From Streptococcus infantis (GTDB taxonomy: Bacteria; Bacillota; Bacilli; Lactobacillales; Streptococcaceae), in assembly GCF_021497965.1 (NCBI RefSeq), contig NZ_CP046525.1, positions 434,001 to 498,000 on the forward strand: a stretch of 64,000 nucleotides of DNA, read 5' to 3'. Positions 37,762 to 47,298 of this stretch are shown here, in pieces (positions within the stretch are counted from its first letter, which is position 1; every line of letters begins with the position of its first letter). The notes under the pieces were generated by a model. It did not search any database and was not told the origin of the DNA. It saw nothing but the letters and a program-made list of their open reading frames with translations. A program made the translations under genes and the position numbers.

Positions 37762-38735
37762 GAAAACCCAAAATTACGGTGATCGGTGGAGGAACCGGAA
37801 TCCCTGTTATTTTAAATAGTCTACGGGAAAAAGACGTCGAAATTGCAGCCATTGTAACCGTTGCGGATGATGGTGGTTCTTCAGGCGAATTGCGTAAAAA
37901 TATTCAACAGTTGACACCTCCAGGGGATTTACGTAATGTCCTTGTGGCCATGTCAGATATGCCAAAATTCTATGAAAAGGTCTTTCAATACCGTTTTTCA
38001 GAGGATGCAGGTGCTTTTGCTGGTCACCCATTAGGAAACATTATCATAGCTGGATTATCTGAAATGCAGGGTTCGACTTATAATGCCATGCAATTGCTGA
38101 GTAAATTCTTCCATACTACAGGAAAGATTTATCCCTCCAGTGACCATCCTTTGACGCTCCATGCTGTCTTTAAAGATGGATCAGAAGTTGCTGGGGAAAG
38201 TCACATTGCAGATCATCCAGGTATGATTGACCATGTCTATGTTACCAACACTCTAAATGATGAAAAACCGCAGGCTAGCCGTCGAGTTGTCAATACTATT
38301 CTTGAGAGTGATATGATTGTCTTGGGACCAGGTTCACTCTTTACTTCGATTTTGCCTAATATCGTCATTGAGGAGATTGGACAGGCACTTCTTGAGACCA
38401 AGGCAGAAATTGCCTATGTCTGCAACATCATGACCCAGCGTGGAGAGACAGAACATTTCTCAGATAGTGATCACGTAGAAGTCTTACATCGTCATTTGGG
38501 CCGTCCATTTATCGATACCGTTCTTGTTAATATTGAAAAGGTTCCGAGAGATTATATGGATACCAACCGTTTTGATGAATATTTGGTGCAGGTTGAGCAT
38601 GATTTTGAAGGTTTGCGCAAACAAGTACCTCGTGTCATTTCATCAAACTTCCTACGTTTGGAAAATGGTGGAGCCTTCCATGATGGAGATCTAATAGTGG
38701 ACGAGTTGATGCGAATTATACAGGTGAGAAAATGA
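37758..38735 (+). CDS. yvcK: YvcK family protein (UDP-sugar-binding, gluconeogenic growth factor)
   Basis: A 325-residue CofD-like protein with N-terminal [10 protein letters not shown] and [10 protein letters not shown] motifs that bind nucleotide sugars. In B. subtilis it is needed for growth on gluconeogenic carbon and for cell-wall enzyme positioning and is sensitive to UDP-GlcNAc. ATGA overlaps join it to rapZ and whiA. It should act in the cytoplasm, linking wall precursor levels to carbon flow. Confidence 0.93.
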   Translation: MRKPKITVIGGGTGIPVILNSLREKDVEIAAIVTVADDGGSSGELRKNIQQLTPPGDLRNVLVAMSDMPKFYEKVFQYRFSEDAGAFAGHPLGNIIIAGLSEMQGSTYNAMQLLSKFFHTTGKIYPSSDHPLTLHAVFKDGSEVAGESHIADHPGMIDHVYVTNTLNDEKPQASRRVVNTILESDMIVLGPGSLFTSILPNIVIEEIGQALLETKAEIAYVCNIMTQRGETEHFSDSDHVEVLHRHLGRPFIDTVLVNIEKVPRDYMDTNRFDEYLVQVEHDFEGLRKQVPRVISSNFLRLENGGAFHDGDLIVDELMRIIQVRK

Positions 38736-39643
38736 GTTTCACAGTAGCAGTAAAAGAAGAAATCCTAGGTCAGCACCATCTGAGTCGCTATGAGTTATCA
38801 GCAATTATCAAGATGTCTGGTAGTGTAGGTTTATCTAGCTCTGGTTTGACATTATCCGTCATTACAGAAAACGCTAAGTTAGCTCGTCACCTCTATGAAT
38901 CTTTCCTGCACTTCTATGGTATTAAGTCGGAGATTCGTCATCATCAGAGAAGTAATCTTCGGAAAAATCGTGTTTATACTGTATTTACTGATGAGCGAGT
39001 CCAAGAATTACTGGCAGATTTGCGTTTGGCTGATTCTTTCTTTGGTCTAGAGACTGGGATTGATCCAGATATTTTAGGAGATGAGGAAGCTGGACGTGCT
39101 TACCTTTGTGGAGCCTTTTTGGCAAATGGAAGTATTCGGGATCCTGAGTCAGGAAAGTATCAGTTAGAAATTAGTTCCGTCTATGTGGACCATGCGCAAG
39201 GGATTGCTTCGCTTTTGCAGCAGTTCTTGTTAGATGCTAAGGTTATCGAGCGAAAAAAGGGAGCAGTAACCTATCTCCAAAGAGCCGAAGATATAATGGA
39301 TTTCCTGATTTTAGTGGGAGCCATGCAGGCGCGTGATACTTTTGAAGGGGTCAAGATTCTCCGAGAAACTCGAAATGATCTCAATCGTGCTAATAATGCA
39401 GAGACAGCTAATATTGCACGTACGGTTTCTGCAAGCATGAAAACCATTAACAATATCAGTAAAATCATGGATACTGTTGGTCTAGATAGTCTACCAGTCG
39501 ATTTGCAGGAAGTAGCGCATCTGCGTATCCAGCATCCAGACTATACTATTCAACAATTGGCTGACAGTTTGACAAATCCACTTACCAAAAGCGGTGTCAA
39601 TCATAGATTGCGAAAGATAAATAAAATTGCAGATGAACTTTAA
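38732..39643 (+). CDS. whiA: DNA-binding protein WhiA
   Basis: A 303-residue protein with an N-terminal LAGLIDADG-like domain ([12 protein letters not shown] near residue 130) lacking nuclease residues and a C-terminal helix-turn-helix ([20 protein letters not shown]). WhiA is a sporulation regulator in Streptomyces and in Firmicutes affects division and chromosome segregation. It ends the rapZ-yvcK-whiA operon and is followed by a bidirectional terminator. Confidence 0.94.
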   Translation: MSFTVAVKEEILGQHHLSRYELSAIIKMSGSVGLSSSGLTLSVITENAKLARHLYESFLHFYGIKSEIRHHQRSNLRKNRVYTVFTDERVQELLADLRLADSFFGLETGIDPDILGDEEAGRAYLCGAFLANGSIRDPESGKYQLEISSVYVDHAQGIASLLQQFLLDAKVIERKKGAVTYLQRAEDIMDFLILVGAMQARDTFEGVKILRETRNDLNRANNAETANIARTVSASMKTINNISKIMDTVGLDSLPVDLQEVAHLRIQHPDYTIQQLADSLTNPLTKSGVNHRLRKINKIADEL

Positions 39644-39645
39644 AA

Positions 39646-39674
39646 CCACGAATCAAAGGATTCGTGGATTTTTC
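39646..39674. terminator. Terminator between whiA and the ferredoxin reductase gene
   Basis: CCACGAATC (39646-39654) and GATTCGTGG (39659-39667), T tract right; usable by both convergent genes. Confidence 0.85.
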
Positions 39675-40643
39675 TTATAGACTAGTAGAGTGTTTTGGTT
39701 GTACTTTTTGCTCTGGGTCAATGTAGTTAATGGCATTATTGACAGCAGTTGGTGCTTCACCAAGACCTGTCGCAATCAAGTCAATCTTACCTTCGTAGTA
39801 GCAACAGTCACCGATGGCGTAAATTCCTTCTTGACTTGATTCTTGCTTGCTATTGACGATAATCTTATGACGATTCAGTTCTAATCCCCAATTTTTAAGA
39901 TTACCGACAGAAGATTTGAAACCATAGTTGACAAAGAGGTGGTCGAGTTCAATGGTTTCAGTCTCATCGGATTTAACTTTTGTAATTTCAAGCTTATCTA
40001 AAGTTTTTCCATCTCCAAGGAGTTGACTTGGCACAAATGGTGTTTTGATACTTACAGATGATTCTTTTAGGGCTTGTACACTATGTTCAAGGGCACGGAA
40101 GTTATCTCTACGGTGAACAAGTGTAGTAGGGGCAATCTTTTCAAAAGCTAAGGCCCAGTCCACAGCAGAATCTCCACCACCCAGAATAGTTACTTTCTGA
40201 CCAGCATATTGTTGAATGTTAGAAACGTGATAGTGGATATTTTCATAACCTTCAACACCTTCTAGTTCAAGTGGGCGAGGTTTAAAGGCGCCACCACCCA
40301 TAGCGATAATAACAGCTTTGCTAGTGTGACTTCCTTTAGTGGTTGTGATAGTAAAGATACCATCTTCTTTTTCAATCTCAAGAACGGTTTCGTTGAGGTG
40401 AACAGGTGTCTCGAATCCTTCGAGTTGTTCCAAGAGACGGTTAGTCAATTCTTCCCCTGTAAGGTTTGGGAAACCTGGAACATCGAGAATTTGTTTTTCA
40501 GGATATAGGATAGCAGGTTGACCACCTAGTTGCGGGAGAGAATCAATGATTTGTACTTTTGCTTGACGAAGGTGAGCGTAAAAGGCTGCGAAAAGACCAA
40601 CAGGCCCACCACCTATAATGGTGATATCATATAGTTCAGACAT
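39675..40643 (-). CDS. Ferredoxin--NADP+ reductase, thioredoxin reductase-like
   Basis: A 322-residue FAD protein with the N-terminal dinucleotide fold GGGPVGLFAAFY and a second Rossmann motif GGGDSAVDWAL (about 157-167) for NADPH. It lacks the CxxC redox pair of thioredoxin reductases, so it fits the YumC-type ferredoxin/flavodoxin NADP reductases. AAGGAG precedes the ATG and a minus-strand TGa-TAGAAT (40682-40674) is its likely -10. It would supply reduced ferredoxin or flavodoxin to radical and Fe-S enzymes. Confidence 0.9.
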   Translation of the reverse strand: MSELYDITIIGGGPVGLFAAFYAHLRQAKVQIIDSLPQLGGQPAILYPEKQILDVPGFPNLTGEELTNRLLEQLEGFETPVHLNETVLEIEKEDGIFTITTTKGSHTSKAVIIAMGGGAFKPRPLELEGVEGYENIHYHVSNIQQYAGQKVTILGGGDSAVDWALAFEKIAPTTLVHRRDNFRALEHSVQALKESSVSIKTPFVPSQLLGDGKTLDKLEITKVKSDETETIELDHLFVNYGFKSSVGNLKNWGLELNRHKIIVNSKQESSQEGIYAIGDCCYYEGKIDLIATGLGEAPTAVNNAINYIDPEQKVQPKHSTSL

Positions 40644-40733
40644 AGCTTCTCCTTAATTCATTTCTGTCTTTTTATTCTATCATATTTTCTACCAATTTAA
40701 AATCAAGTAGGGGGAGAAAATTTTCATAGAAAA

Positions 40734-40742
40734 TGGTATAAT
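40734..40742 (+). promoter_or_regulatory. Extended -10 promoter of cdaA-cdaR-glmM
   Basis: TGg-TATAAT at 40734-40742. Confidence 0.65.
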
Positions 40743-40777
40743 GAAGAGAAGCTTTTTTAATGGAGAGGAGTCCCAGG

Positions 40778-41635
40778 ATGAATTTTCAGCAATTATCTAA
40801 TCTCCAATACTGGTCTAGTTTATTTTCCAGTCCTTGGAGTATTGTGATAAATTTGATTGATATTCTAATCGTTGCTTATATCTTATATCAATTTACAAAA
40901 TCAATTGCAGGAACCAAGATTATGATTCTGGTTCGAGGCGTTTTAGTTTTTATCTTAGCTCAGATTGTGGCTAATTTTTTGGGCTTGACGACCATTTCCT
41001 GGTTGATTAACCAATTGATTACCTATGGAGTTATTGCAGCGGTGGTCATCTTTTCTCCAGAAATTCGGACAGGTTTGGAACGATTAGGTCGAGCTACGGA
41101 CTTCTTTTCAAATACTCCTATGAGTTCAGAAGAGCAGATGGTCCAGGCTTTTGTAAAATCGGTTGAGTACATGAGCCCACGGAAGATTGGAGCTTTGGTA
41201 GCTATTCAACGTGTGAGAACCTTGCAGGAGTATATCGTTACAGGAATTCCTTTGGATGCTAAGATTTCTGCTGAGTTATTGATTAACATCTTTATCCCTA
41301 ATACTCCTCTCCATGACGGTGCAGTCATTATCAGTGGAGATCGGATTGCAGTAACTTCTGCCTATTTACCATTGACAGAAAACACAGGTATTTCCAAAGA
41401 GTTCGGAACTCGTCACCGTGCAGCCATTGGTTTATCAGAAGTTTCAGATGCCCTTACTTTTGTAGTATCAGAAGAAACTGGGGGTATATCCATCACCTAC
41501 AATGGAGTCTTCAAACATGATCTAAGTTTGGAAGAATTCGAGGAAGAACTACGTCGTATTCTAATTCCTAAGGATTCACAAGAACCAAGCTTAAAAGAAC
41601 GTTTATTAGGAGGGTGGAATAATGAAAAGAAATAG
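40778..41635 (+). CDS. cdaA: Diadenylate cyclase CdaA
   Basis: Makes c-di-AMP from two ATP. It has 285 residues: three N-terminal membrane helices (about 15-90) and a DAC domain with the catalytic HDGAVII and GTRHRAAIG motifs. I use ATG 40778 (MNFQQLSNL), because GGAGAGGAG (40762-40770) is placed for it and would be inside the gene with the upstream ATG at 40760. It overlaps cdaR by 14 bases; cdaA-cdaR-glmM is a conserved unit, where CdaR and GlmM modulate cyclase activity. Confidence 0.95.
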   Translation: MNFQQLSNLQYWSSLFSSPWSIVINLIDILIVAYILYQFTKSIAGTKIMILVRGVLVFILAQIVANFLGLTTISWLINQLITYGVIAAVVIFSPEIRTGLERLGRATDFFSNTPMSSEEQMVQAFVKSVEYMSPRKIGALVAIQRVRTLQEYIVTGIPLDAKISAELLINIFIPNTPLHDGAVIISGDRIAVTSAYLPLTENTGISKEFGTRHRAAIGLSEVSDALTFVVSEETGGISITYNGVFKHDLSLEEFEEELRRILIPKDSQEPSLKERLLGGWNNEKK

Positions 41636-42398
41636 TCTTTATATCATCACCTCACTCCTCTTTGCATGTGTCTTATTTATCTATGCAACATCAATCAATT
41701 ATCAAAACAATACTAATGCGAGACAAACTAAAACTGAAACATATACCAATACAGTAGTCAATGTACCGATTGATATTCAGTATGATAGTGAGCAGTATTT
41801 CATTAGTGGCTTTAGTTCAGAAGTAACGGTATTTCTGACTGGTTCAAATCGGGTGGCCTTGGCTAGTGAGATGCAGGAAAGCACTCGTAAATTCAAAGTT
41901 ACTGCTGATTTGTCGCAAGCAACAGAAGGAACAATCGAAGTTCCCTTGACCATTGAAAATCTTCCAAGTGGTTTGACAGCTGTAGCAACACCACAAAAGA
42001 TCACAGTCAAGATTGGTAAGAAGGTCACCAGGGATAATGTGCCTGTTGTACCTCAAATCGATTCTAGTCAAATTGATGAGCGCATTATAATAGAGCGAGT
42101 TACTGTTTCTGATGAAAAAGTTTCAGTAACGAGTGATGCGGATACACTATCTAAGATTGATCGGATTGTTGCAATTTTACCAACGAGTGAACAGATTACA
42201 GGAAATTACTCTGGTTCAGTTCCACTACAAGCAGTTGATAAAAACGGCTCAGTCTTACCAACAGTGATTACACCTTTTGAGACTACTATAAAAGTCTCAA
42301 CGAAAACTGTGAGAACAACAAGTAGTACGACTACAAGTAATGCTTCGTCTACCGAAAACTCTTCAACGACAGCAGCAGAGACGAAGTCAGAATCTTAA
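41622..42398 (+). CDS. cdaR: CdaA regulator CdaR (YbbR-domain protein)
   Basis: A 258-residue protein with an N-terminal membrane anchor (about 5-24) and outer YbbR repeats (about 45-220), ending in a Ser/Thr-rich tail. CdaR acts on CdaA across the membrane and lowers or tunes c-di-AMP synthesis. AGGAGGGTGG is a strong ribosome binding site inside the end of cdaA. The family often has three or four YbbR repeats; this protein has room for about two, as in other streptococci. Confidence 0.92.
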   Translation: MKRNSLYIITSLLFACVLFIYATSINYQNNTNARQTKTETYTNTVVNVPIDIQYDSEQYFISGFSSEVTVFLTGSNRVALASEMQESTRKFKVTADLSQATEGTIEVPLTIENLPSGLTAVATPQKITVKIGKKVTRDNVPVVPQIDSSQIDERIIIERVTVSDEKVSVTSDADTLSKIDRIVAILPTSEQITGNYSGSVPLQAVDKNGSVLPTVITPFETTIKVSTKTVRTTSSTTTSNASSTENSSTTAAETKSES

Positions 42399-42430
42399 AA
42401 TAAACATTATACTAGAAAAGGAATCTTAAA

Positions 42431-43780
42431 ATGGGTAAATATTTTGGAACGGACGGAGTCCGTGGAGAAGCAAACGTAGAATTAACGCCAGAATTGGCCT
42501 TTAAATTGGGTCGCTTTGGGGGATATGTCCTCAGTCAACATGCGACAGAAGCACCTAAGGTTTTTGTTGGACGTGATACACGTATTTCAGGGGAAATGTT
42601 AGAGTCTGCTCTCATTGCGGGTCTCCTTTCAGTTGGAATTCATGTTTATAAGCTTGGAGTTCTTGCAACACCTGCTGTTGCTTACTTGGTGAAAACTGAA
42701 GGAGCGAGCGCAGGTGTCATGATTTCAGCTAGCCACAACCCAGCCCTTGATAACGGGATTAAATTCTTTGGTGGAGATGGCTTTAAGCTAGATGATGAAA
42801 AAGAAGCAGAAATCGAGGCCTTGCTTGATGCGAGTGAAGATACTCTTCCACGTCCAAGTGCAGAAGGATTAGGTACGGTTGTTGATTACCCAGAAGGATT
42901 ACGCAAGTATGAAGCCTACCTGGTTTCAACTGGAACAGCTCTTGAAGGGATGAAGGTTGCCTTGGATACTGCAAATGGAGCAGCTTCTACTAGTGCTCGC
43001 CAAATCTTTGCAGACTTAGGTGCTCAAATCACTGTCATTGGAGAAACTCCAGATGGTTTGAACATTAACTTGAATGTTGGTTCAACTCATCCAGAAGCCT
43101 TGCAAGAACTTGTAAAAGAAAGCCAATCTGCCATTGGCTTGGCCTTTGATGGCGACAGTGACCGTCTGATTGCGGTTGATGAAAATGGAGAAATTGTCGA
43201 TGGTGACAAGATTATGTACATCATCGGTAAATATCTCTCTGAAAAAGGCCAATTAGCACAAAATACAATCGTAACAACTGTGATGTCTAACCTTGGTTTC
43301 CATAAAGCCTTGGATCGTGAAGGTATCAATAAAGCCGTCACTGCAGTTGGAGATCGTTATGTCGTTGAAGAAATGAGAAAATCAGGCTACAATCTCGGTG
43401 GAGAGCAGTCAGGTCACGTTATCTTGATGGATTACAATACCACAGGTGATGGTCAGCTTTCAGCGGTTCAATTGACCAAAATCATGCAAGAAACAGGTAA
43501 GAGCTTATCTCAGTTGGCTTCAGAAGTAACGATTTACCCACAAAAATTGGTCAATATCCGTGTTGAAAATGCCATGAAAGAAAAAGCCATGGAAGTACCA
43601 GCTATCAAGGCTATTATCGATAAGATGGAAGAAGAGATGGCAGGTAACGGACGTATCCTCGTACGCCCAAGTGGAACTGAGCCACTCTTGCGTGTCATGG
43701 CCGAAGCTCCAACAACTGAAGAAGTAGACTACTATGTGGATACTATTGCCGAAGTTGTGAAAGCAGAAATTGGAATTTAG
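42431..43780 (+). CDS. glmM: Phosphoglucosamine mutase
   Basis: Interconverts glucosamine-6-phosphate and glucosamine-1-phosphate for UDP-GlcNAc and peptidoglycan. 449 residues: N-terminal [10 protein letters not shown], phosphoserine loop ISASHNP (Ser about 101), metal loop DGDSDR (about 240) and sugar loop near GGEQSGH. AAAAGGAAT precedes the ATG. Third gene of the cdaA operon; its product can bind CdaA and inhibit it in related bacteria, coupling wall synthesis to c-di-AMP. Confidence 0.97.
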   Translation: MGKYFGTDGVRGEANVELTPELAFKLGRFGGYVLSQHATEAPKVFVGRDTRISGEMLESALIAGLLSVGIHVYKLGVLATPAVAYLVKTEGASAGVMISASHNPALDNGIKFFGGDGFKLDDEKEAEIEALLDASEDTLPRPSAEGLGTVVDYPEGLRKYEAYLVSTGTALEGMKVALDTANGAASTSARQIFADLGAQITVIGETPDGLNINLNVGSTHPEALQELVKESQSAIGLAFDGDSDRLIAVDENGEIVDGDKIMYIIGKYLSEKGQLAQNTIVTTVMSNLGFHKALDREGINKAVTAVGDRYVVEEMRKSGYNLGGEQSGHVILMDYNTTGDGQLSAVQLTKIMQETGKSLSQLASEVTIYPQKLVNIRVENAMKEKAMEVPAIKAIIDKMEEEMAGNGRILVRPSGTEPLLRVMAEAPTTEEVDYYVDTIAEVVKAEIGI

Positions 43781-43806
43781 GAAAGTTAGCAGAAAATAAG
43801 AAAATA

Positions 43807-43815
43807 TGTTACAAT
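43807..43815 (+). promoter_or_regulatory. Extended -10 promoter of the DUF1149 gene
   Basis: TGt-TACAAT at 43807-43815. Confidence 0.55.
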
Positions 43816-43846
43816 GTCAAAGTAAATTGTAACCATGGAGAATATG

Positions 43847-44221
43847 ATGAATTTAAAACGTGAACAAGAATTTGTTAGTCAGTATCACTTTGATGCACGT
43901 AATTTTGAATGGGAAAATGAAAACGGAATTCCTGAAACAAAGGTTGATGTCAACTTTCAACTACTTCAACATGATCAAGAAAACCAAGTGACTTCTCTCG
44001 TAGTTGTTTTGAGCTTTATGATTGTCTTTGATAAATTTGTTATCAGTGGTACTATTTCTCAAGTCAACCACGTTGAAGGTCGTATCGTTGATCAACCAAG
44101 TGACTTTAGTCAAGAAGAAGTTGAGACACTTGCTCGTCCTTGTTTGGATATGCTAAACCGTTTGACTTATGAAGTGACGGAAATTGCACTAGATTTACCA
44201 GGAATTAATTTGGAGTTTTAA
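43847..44221 (+). CDS. DUF1149 family protein (SecB-like fold)
   Basis: A 124-residue soluble protein found across Lactobacillales and placed in the DUF1149 family, which has a predicted SecB-like fold. No catalytic motif is visible. The start at MNLKREQEF is preferred because TGGAG (43836-43840) is well spaced from it; an ATG three bases earlier is also possible, and the ATG at 43835 would contain this site. degV follows after three bases. Function unknown; a chaperone role is only inferred from the fold. Confidence 0.78.
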   Translation: MNLKREQEFVSQYHFDARNFEWENENGIPETKVDVNFQLLQHDQENQVTSLVVVLSFMIVFDKFVISGTISQVNHVEGRIVDQPSDFSQEEVETLARPCLDMLNRLTYEVTEIALDLPGINLEF

Positions 44222-44224
44222 AGA

Positions 44225-45073
44225 ATGAAATTAGCGGTCATAACAGACTCATCTGCTTTTCTACAAGCGGAAACCTTGCAGAAAGAAGATTTATTTGTGC
44301 TTGACATTCCTGTGAATATCGACGGACAGGAGTATGTTGAAGGTGTAAATCTAACCGCTCAAGAATTTTATGAAAAAATGGCTCGTTCATCTGAACTACC
44401 TAAAACAAGTCAACCAAGTATTGCAAAGTTGGATGAAATTTTATCATCATTAAAAGAAAAGGGCTATACTCATGTTTTGGGTCTTTTCCTTTCTTCTGGA
44501 ATCTCAGGATTTCACCAGAATATCCAATATATGACGGATGAGTTTGAAGGTCTAACTATTGCTTTTCCTGATACTCGAATTACAAGTGCACCACTAGGTT
44601 TCATGGTGGAAAGTGTGTTTCAGTGGTCTGAGCAAGGTGATGACTTCCAGTCTATACTAGATAAGTTAACAGAACAGATTGAAAATACTTCTGCCTTTAT
44701 CATGGTAGATGATCTTGATCATTTGGTTAAAGGTGGTCGTTTATCAAACGGCGCAGCCATTTTAGGAAATCTTCTTAGCATTAAACCAATTCTATATTTT
44801 AATGACCAAGGTGTTATCGAAGTTTATGAGAAGGTTCGTACAGAGAAGAAAGCAACTAAACGTCTGGTTGAAATTGTCAAAGATGTGACAAGTAACGGAA
44901 ACTACCAGATCATGGTGATTCATGGGAATGCCTCTCAAAAAGCAGCCGATTTACGTCAGCTTTTGCTAGATAGTGGAGTAGCTACAGATGTTGAGATTGC
45001 AACCTTTGGTAGTGTCATTGGAACCCACCTGGGAGAAGGAAGCATCGCTTTGGCATATACACCAATCGTCTAG
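44225..45073 (+). CDS. DegV family fatty-acid-binding protein
   Basis: A 282-residue protein starting [10 protein letters not shown], with SGISGFHQN and [10 protein letters not shown] loops that in FakB proteins grip a fatty acid carboxylate. FakB presents fatty acids to the kinase FakA for phosphorylation and use in phospholipids. Streptococci have several paralogues with different chain preference; this one cannot be typed from the sequence alone. It is co-transcribed with the DUF1149 gene. A structured, repetitive 260-base gap separates it from dapB. Confidence 0.9.
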   Translation: MKLAVITDSSAFLQAETLQKEDLFVLDIPVNIDGQEYVEGVNLTAQEFYEKMARSSELPKTSQPSIAKLDEILSSLKEKGYTHVLGLFLSSGISGFHQNIQYMTDEFEGLTIAFPDTRITSAPLGFMVESVFQWSEQGDDFQSILDKLTEQIENTSAFIMVDDLDHLVKGGRLSNGAAILGNLLSIKPILYFNDQGVIEVYEKVRTEKKATKRLVEIVKDVTSNGNYQIMVIHGNASQKAADLRQLLLDSGVATDVEIATFGSVIGTHLGEGSIALAYTPIV

Positions 45074-45076
45074 ATT

Positions 45077-45330
45077 GTTCTTACAGTCTTGGTATCTTAA
45101 ATTGAGCACGGACTATCTGCCTCTTGAAAAAAGATGCCAGTCTTGCCTTTTATGGAAAGTCGGCGCCATTCCCTATTTTTCATGGGCAGCTAACGTCCTT
45201 TGTATCTTAGAATTGAACACGCCTGGAACCCTGTGTGAAAAAGATAGTTCTTCCAAGGAGAAGAAACTCCTTGATCAGAACTCCTATTTTCACTTTGTGT
45301 TCTTACAAGCTTTGTATCTTAGATAGGAGT
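45077..45330 (+). ncRNA. Tandem structured repeat units between degV and dapB (candidate cis RNA)
   Basis: The core TTTGTATCTTAGA occurs at 45199-45211 and 45311-45323, with a near copy TTGGTATCTTAAA at 45089-45101, spaced 110 and 112 bases. Copies 1 and 2 are followed by ATTGARCACG; copies 1 and 3 are preceded by GTTCTTACA. Between them lie two long hairpins with parallel layout: unit A pairs GGAC/GTCC, TGCC/GGCA and TGAAAAA/TTTTTCA; unit B pairs GAACAC/GTGTTC, GTGAAAA/TTTTCAC, AGTTCT/AGAACT and AAGGAG/CTCCTT. The third core runs into the dapB ribosome binding site (TAGGAG, 45324-45329). No -10 box is obvious. Function unknown. Confidence 0.55.
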
Positions 45331-45334
45331 AAAG

Positions 45335-46102
45335 ATGAGTATTCGAGTAATTATCGCAGGTTTTAAGGGAAGAATGGGCCAAGCTGCTTGTCAGATGGTT
45401 TTGTCTGATCCTGAACTTGAACTAGTAGCCGTTTTGGATCCTTTTGAGTCTGCATCTGAGTGGCAAGGAATTCCTGTTTTCAATGATAAGAATGACTTGG
45501 CAGGTTTTGAGGCAGACGTTTGGGTAGACTTTACCACACCAGCTGTCGCTTATGAGAATACACGTTTTGCTCTTGAAAATGGCTTTGCTCCAGTAGTAGG
45601 AACGACAGGTTTCACCAGTCAAGAAATCGAAGAATTAAAAGAATTGTCTCGTTCCAAAGACTTGGGTGGCTTGATTGCTCCTAACTTTGCTTTGGGTGCT
45701 GTCTTACTCATGCAATTTGCAGCACTGGCAGCTAAATACTTCCCAAATGTGGAGATTATTGAACTTCACCATGATAAGAAAAAAGATGCGCCGAGCGGGA
45801 CAGCTATCAAAACAGCTGAGTTGATGGCTCAAGTTCGTGAGTCTATTCAACAAGGTGCTAGCGATGAGGAAGAACTCATTGCAGGTGCACGTGGAGCTAA
45901 TTTTGATGGTATGCGAATTCATTCGATCCGTTTACCTGGTTTGGTAGCCCATCAGGAAGTCATTTTTGGAAATCAAGGAGAAGGATTGACCCTGCGTCAC
46001 GACTCCTATGATCGTAGCTCCTTCATGACAGGGGTGAATTTGGGAATCAAGGAAGTTGTCAAGCGTCATGAGCTTGTCTATGGATTAGAACACTTATTAT
46101 GA
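45335..46102 (+). CDS. dapB: 4-hydroxy-tetrahydrodipicolinate reductase
   Basis: Second committed step of lysine/peptidoglycan cross-bridge synthesis, using NAD(P)H. 255 residues: N-terminal [10 protein letters not shown] (normally GxxGRMG), VGTTGF, and the catalytic [13 protein letters not shown] (about 146-158). TAGGAGT precedes the ATG and is the end of the third repeat core of the upstream structured region. It overlaps cca by four bases and starts the dapB-cca-ABC-F-membrane protein cluster. Confidence 0.96.
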   Translation: MSIRVIIAGFKGRMGQAACQMVLSDPELELVAVLDPFESASEWQGIPVFNDKNDLAGFEADVWVDFTTPAVAYENTRFALENGFAPVVGTTGFTSQEIEELKELSRSKDLGGLIAPNFALGAVLLMQFAALAAKYFPNVEIIELHHDKKKDAPSGTAIKTAELMAQVRESIQQGASDEEELIAGARGANFDGMRIHSIRLPGLVAHQEVIFGNQGEGLTLRHDSYDRSSFMTGVNLGIKEVVKRHELVYGLEHLL

Positions 46103-47298
46103 GATTAACACAAATGCCTTCTGAATTTCAGAAGGCTTTACCAGTATTAGAAAAAATTAAAGAAGCAGGTTTTGAGGCTTATTTTGTTGGTGGATCTGTT
46201 AGGGATGCTCTGCTCAATCGTCCTATCCATGATGTGGATATCGCGACATCATCCTATCCAGAAGAAACCAAGCAGATTTTCCCTCGTACAGCTGATATCG
46301 GGATTGAGCACGGAACTGTCTTGGTTTTAGACGGATATGAAGAGTACGAAGTAACCACATTCAGAACAGAAGATGTCTATGTAGACTATCGTAGACCGAG
46401 TTCAGTTTCGTTTGTGCGTTCGCTAGAAGAGGACCTTAAGCGTCGTGATTTTACAGTTAATGCCTTTGCCTTAGATGAGACAGGGGAAATTGTCGATTTA
46501 TTTAATGGCTTACAAGATTTAGAAAATCAAGTCCTGCGAGCAGTTGGTGTAGCGAGCGAACGTTTCAACGAAGATGCTTTACGCATCATGCGTGGATTTC
46601 GTTTCCAAGCTAGTCTTGGTTTTGAACTCGAGCAAGAAACGTTTGAAGCGATGAAGACCTTAACGCCACTCTTAGAGAAAATCTCTGTGGAGCGTACTTT
46701 TGTTGAATTTGACAAACTTCTACTAGCCCCTCATTGGCGAGTGGGTCTGTCTTCCATGATTGCAAGTAAAGCTTATGATTATCTTCCAGATATGGCTGGT
46801 AGTCAGGATAAACTCCAGTCATTATTTGATTTAGAAGATCATTTCACTTTTGAATCTTCTGAGCAAGCCTGGGCTGCACTTTTATGTGCTTTAAAAGTGG
46901 AAGATGCGCAAAAGTTTTTAAAACATTGGAAAACTTCGCGTCAGTTTGCTAAGAAAGTACAGGATTTGCTAACCATTTTGGAATTGCGTGAAGAGGGCGA
47001 ATTAAGTAAACGTGATTGTTACCGATTTGATTTGGACTTGATTCTACAGGCTGAAAATCTACGCAGAGCTCAAGGTAAAGAAGTCAATCCGCAAGCTATC
47101 ACAGAAACCTATGAGAGTTTGACCATTCATGATAAGAAAGAAATGCAAATCAATGGTGGCATTCTCATCAAAGAATACGGCTATCAGCCAGGTCCTGAAT
47201 TAGGGGATGTTTTAGAAGAAATTGAGTATGCTATTGTTGATGGAGAATTGGAAAATGACCGTCAAGCCATCCATGACTACCTAAGGGAGAGAAAATGA
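46099..47298 (+). CDS. cca: CCA tRNA nucleotidyltransferase
   Basis: Adds or repairs the 3' CCA end of tRNAs. A class II enzyme of 399 residues: GGSVRDALL (about 30-38), metal motif DVDIATS (about 47-53), RRDFTVNA (about 114) and an all-helical C-terminal body. ATGA overlaps at both ends join it with dapB and the ABC-F gene. A single full enzyme is present, so both C and A addition should be carried here. Confidence 0.95.
   Translation: MRLTQMPSEFQKALPVLEKIKEAGFEAYFVGGSVRDALLNRPIHDVDIATSSYPEETKQIFPRTADIGIEHGTVLVLDGYEEYEVTTFRTEDVYVDYRRPSSVSFVRSLEEDLKRRDFTVNAFALDETGEIVDLFNGLQDLENQVLRAVGVASERFNEDALRIMRGFRFQASLGFELEQETFEAMKTLTPLLEKISVERTFVEFDKLLLAPHWRVGLSSMIASKAYDYLPDMAGSQDKLQSLFDLEDHFTFESSEQAWAALLCALKVEDAQKFLKHWKTSRQFAKKVQDLLTILELREEGELSKRDCYRFDLDLILQAENLRRAQGKEVNPQAITETYESLTIHDKKEMQINGGILIKEYGYQPGPELGDVLEEIEYAIVDGELENDRQAIHDYLRERK

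Noticed and set aside
44988-45326. Open frame of 112 codons across the degV end and the degV-dapB gap
   Set aside because: It has no ribosome binding site, begins inside degV in another frame, and the region is explained better by repeated structured units.
45077-45330. RUP-type insertion (about 107 bases) as explanation for the dapB repeats
   Set aside because: The unit size is similar, but the shared word is in direct orientation and I see no terminal inverted repeats or target duplication; kept only as an alternative to test.
45077-45330. T-box or lysine riboswitch upstream of dapB
   Set aside because: No T-box core (GGTGG..ACCGCG) and no lysine-box consensus is visible.
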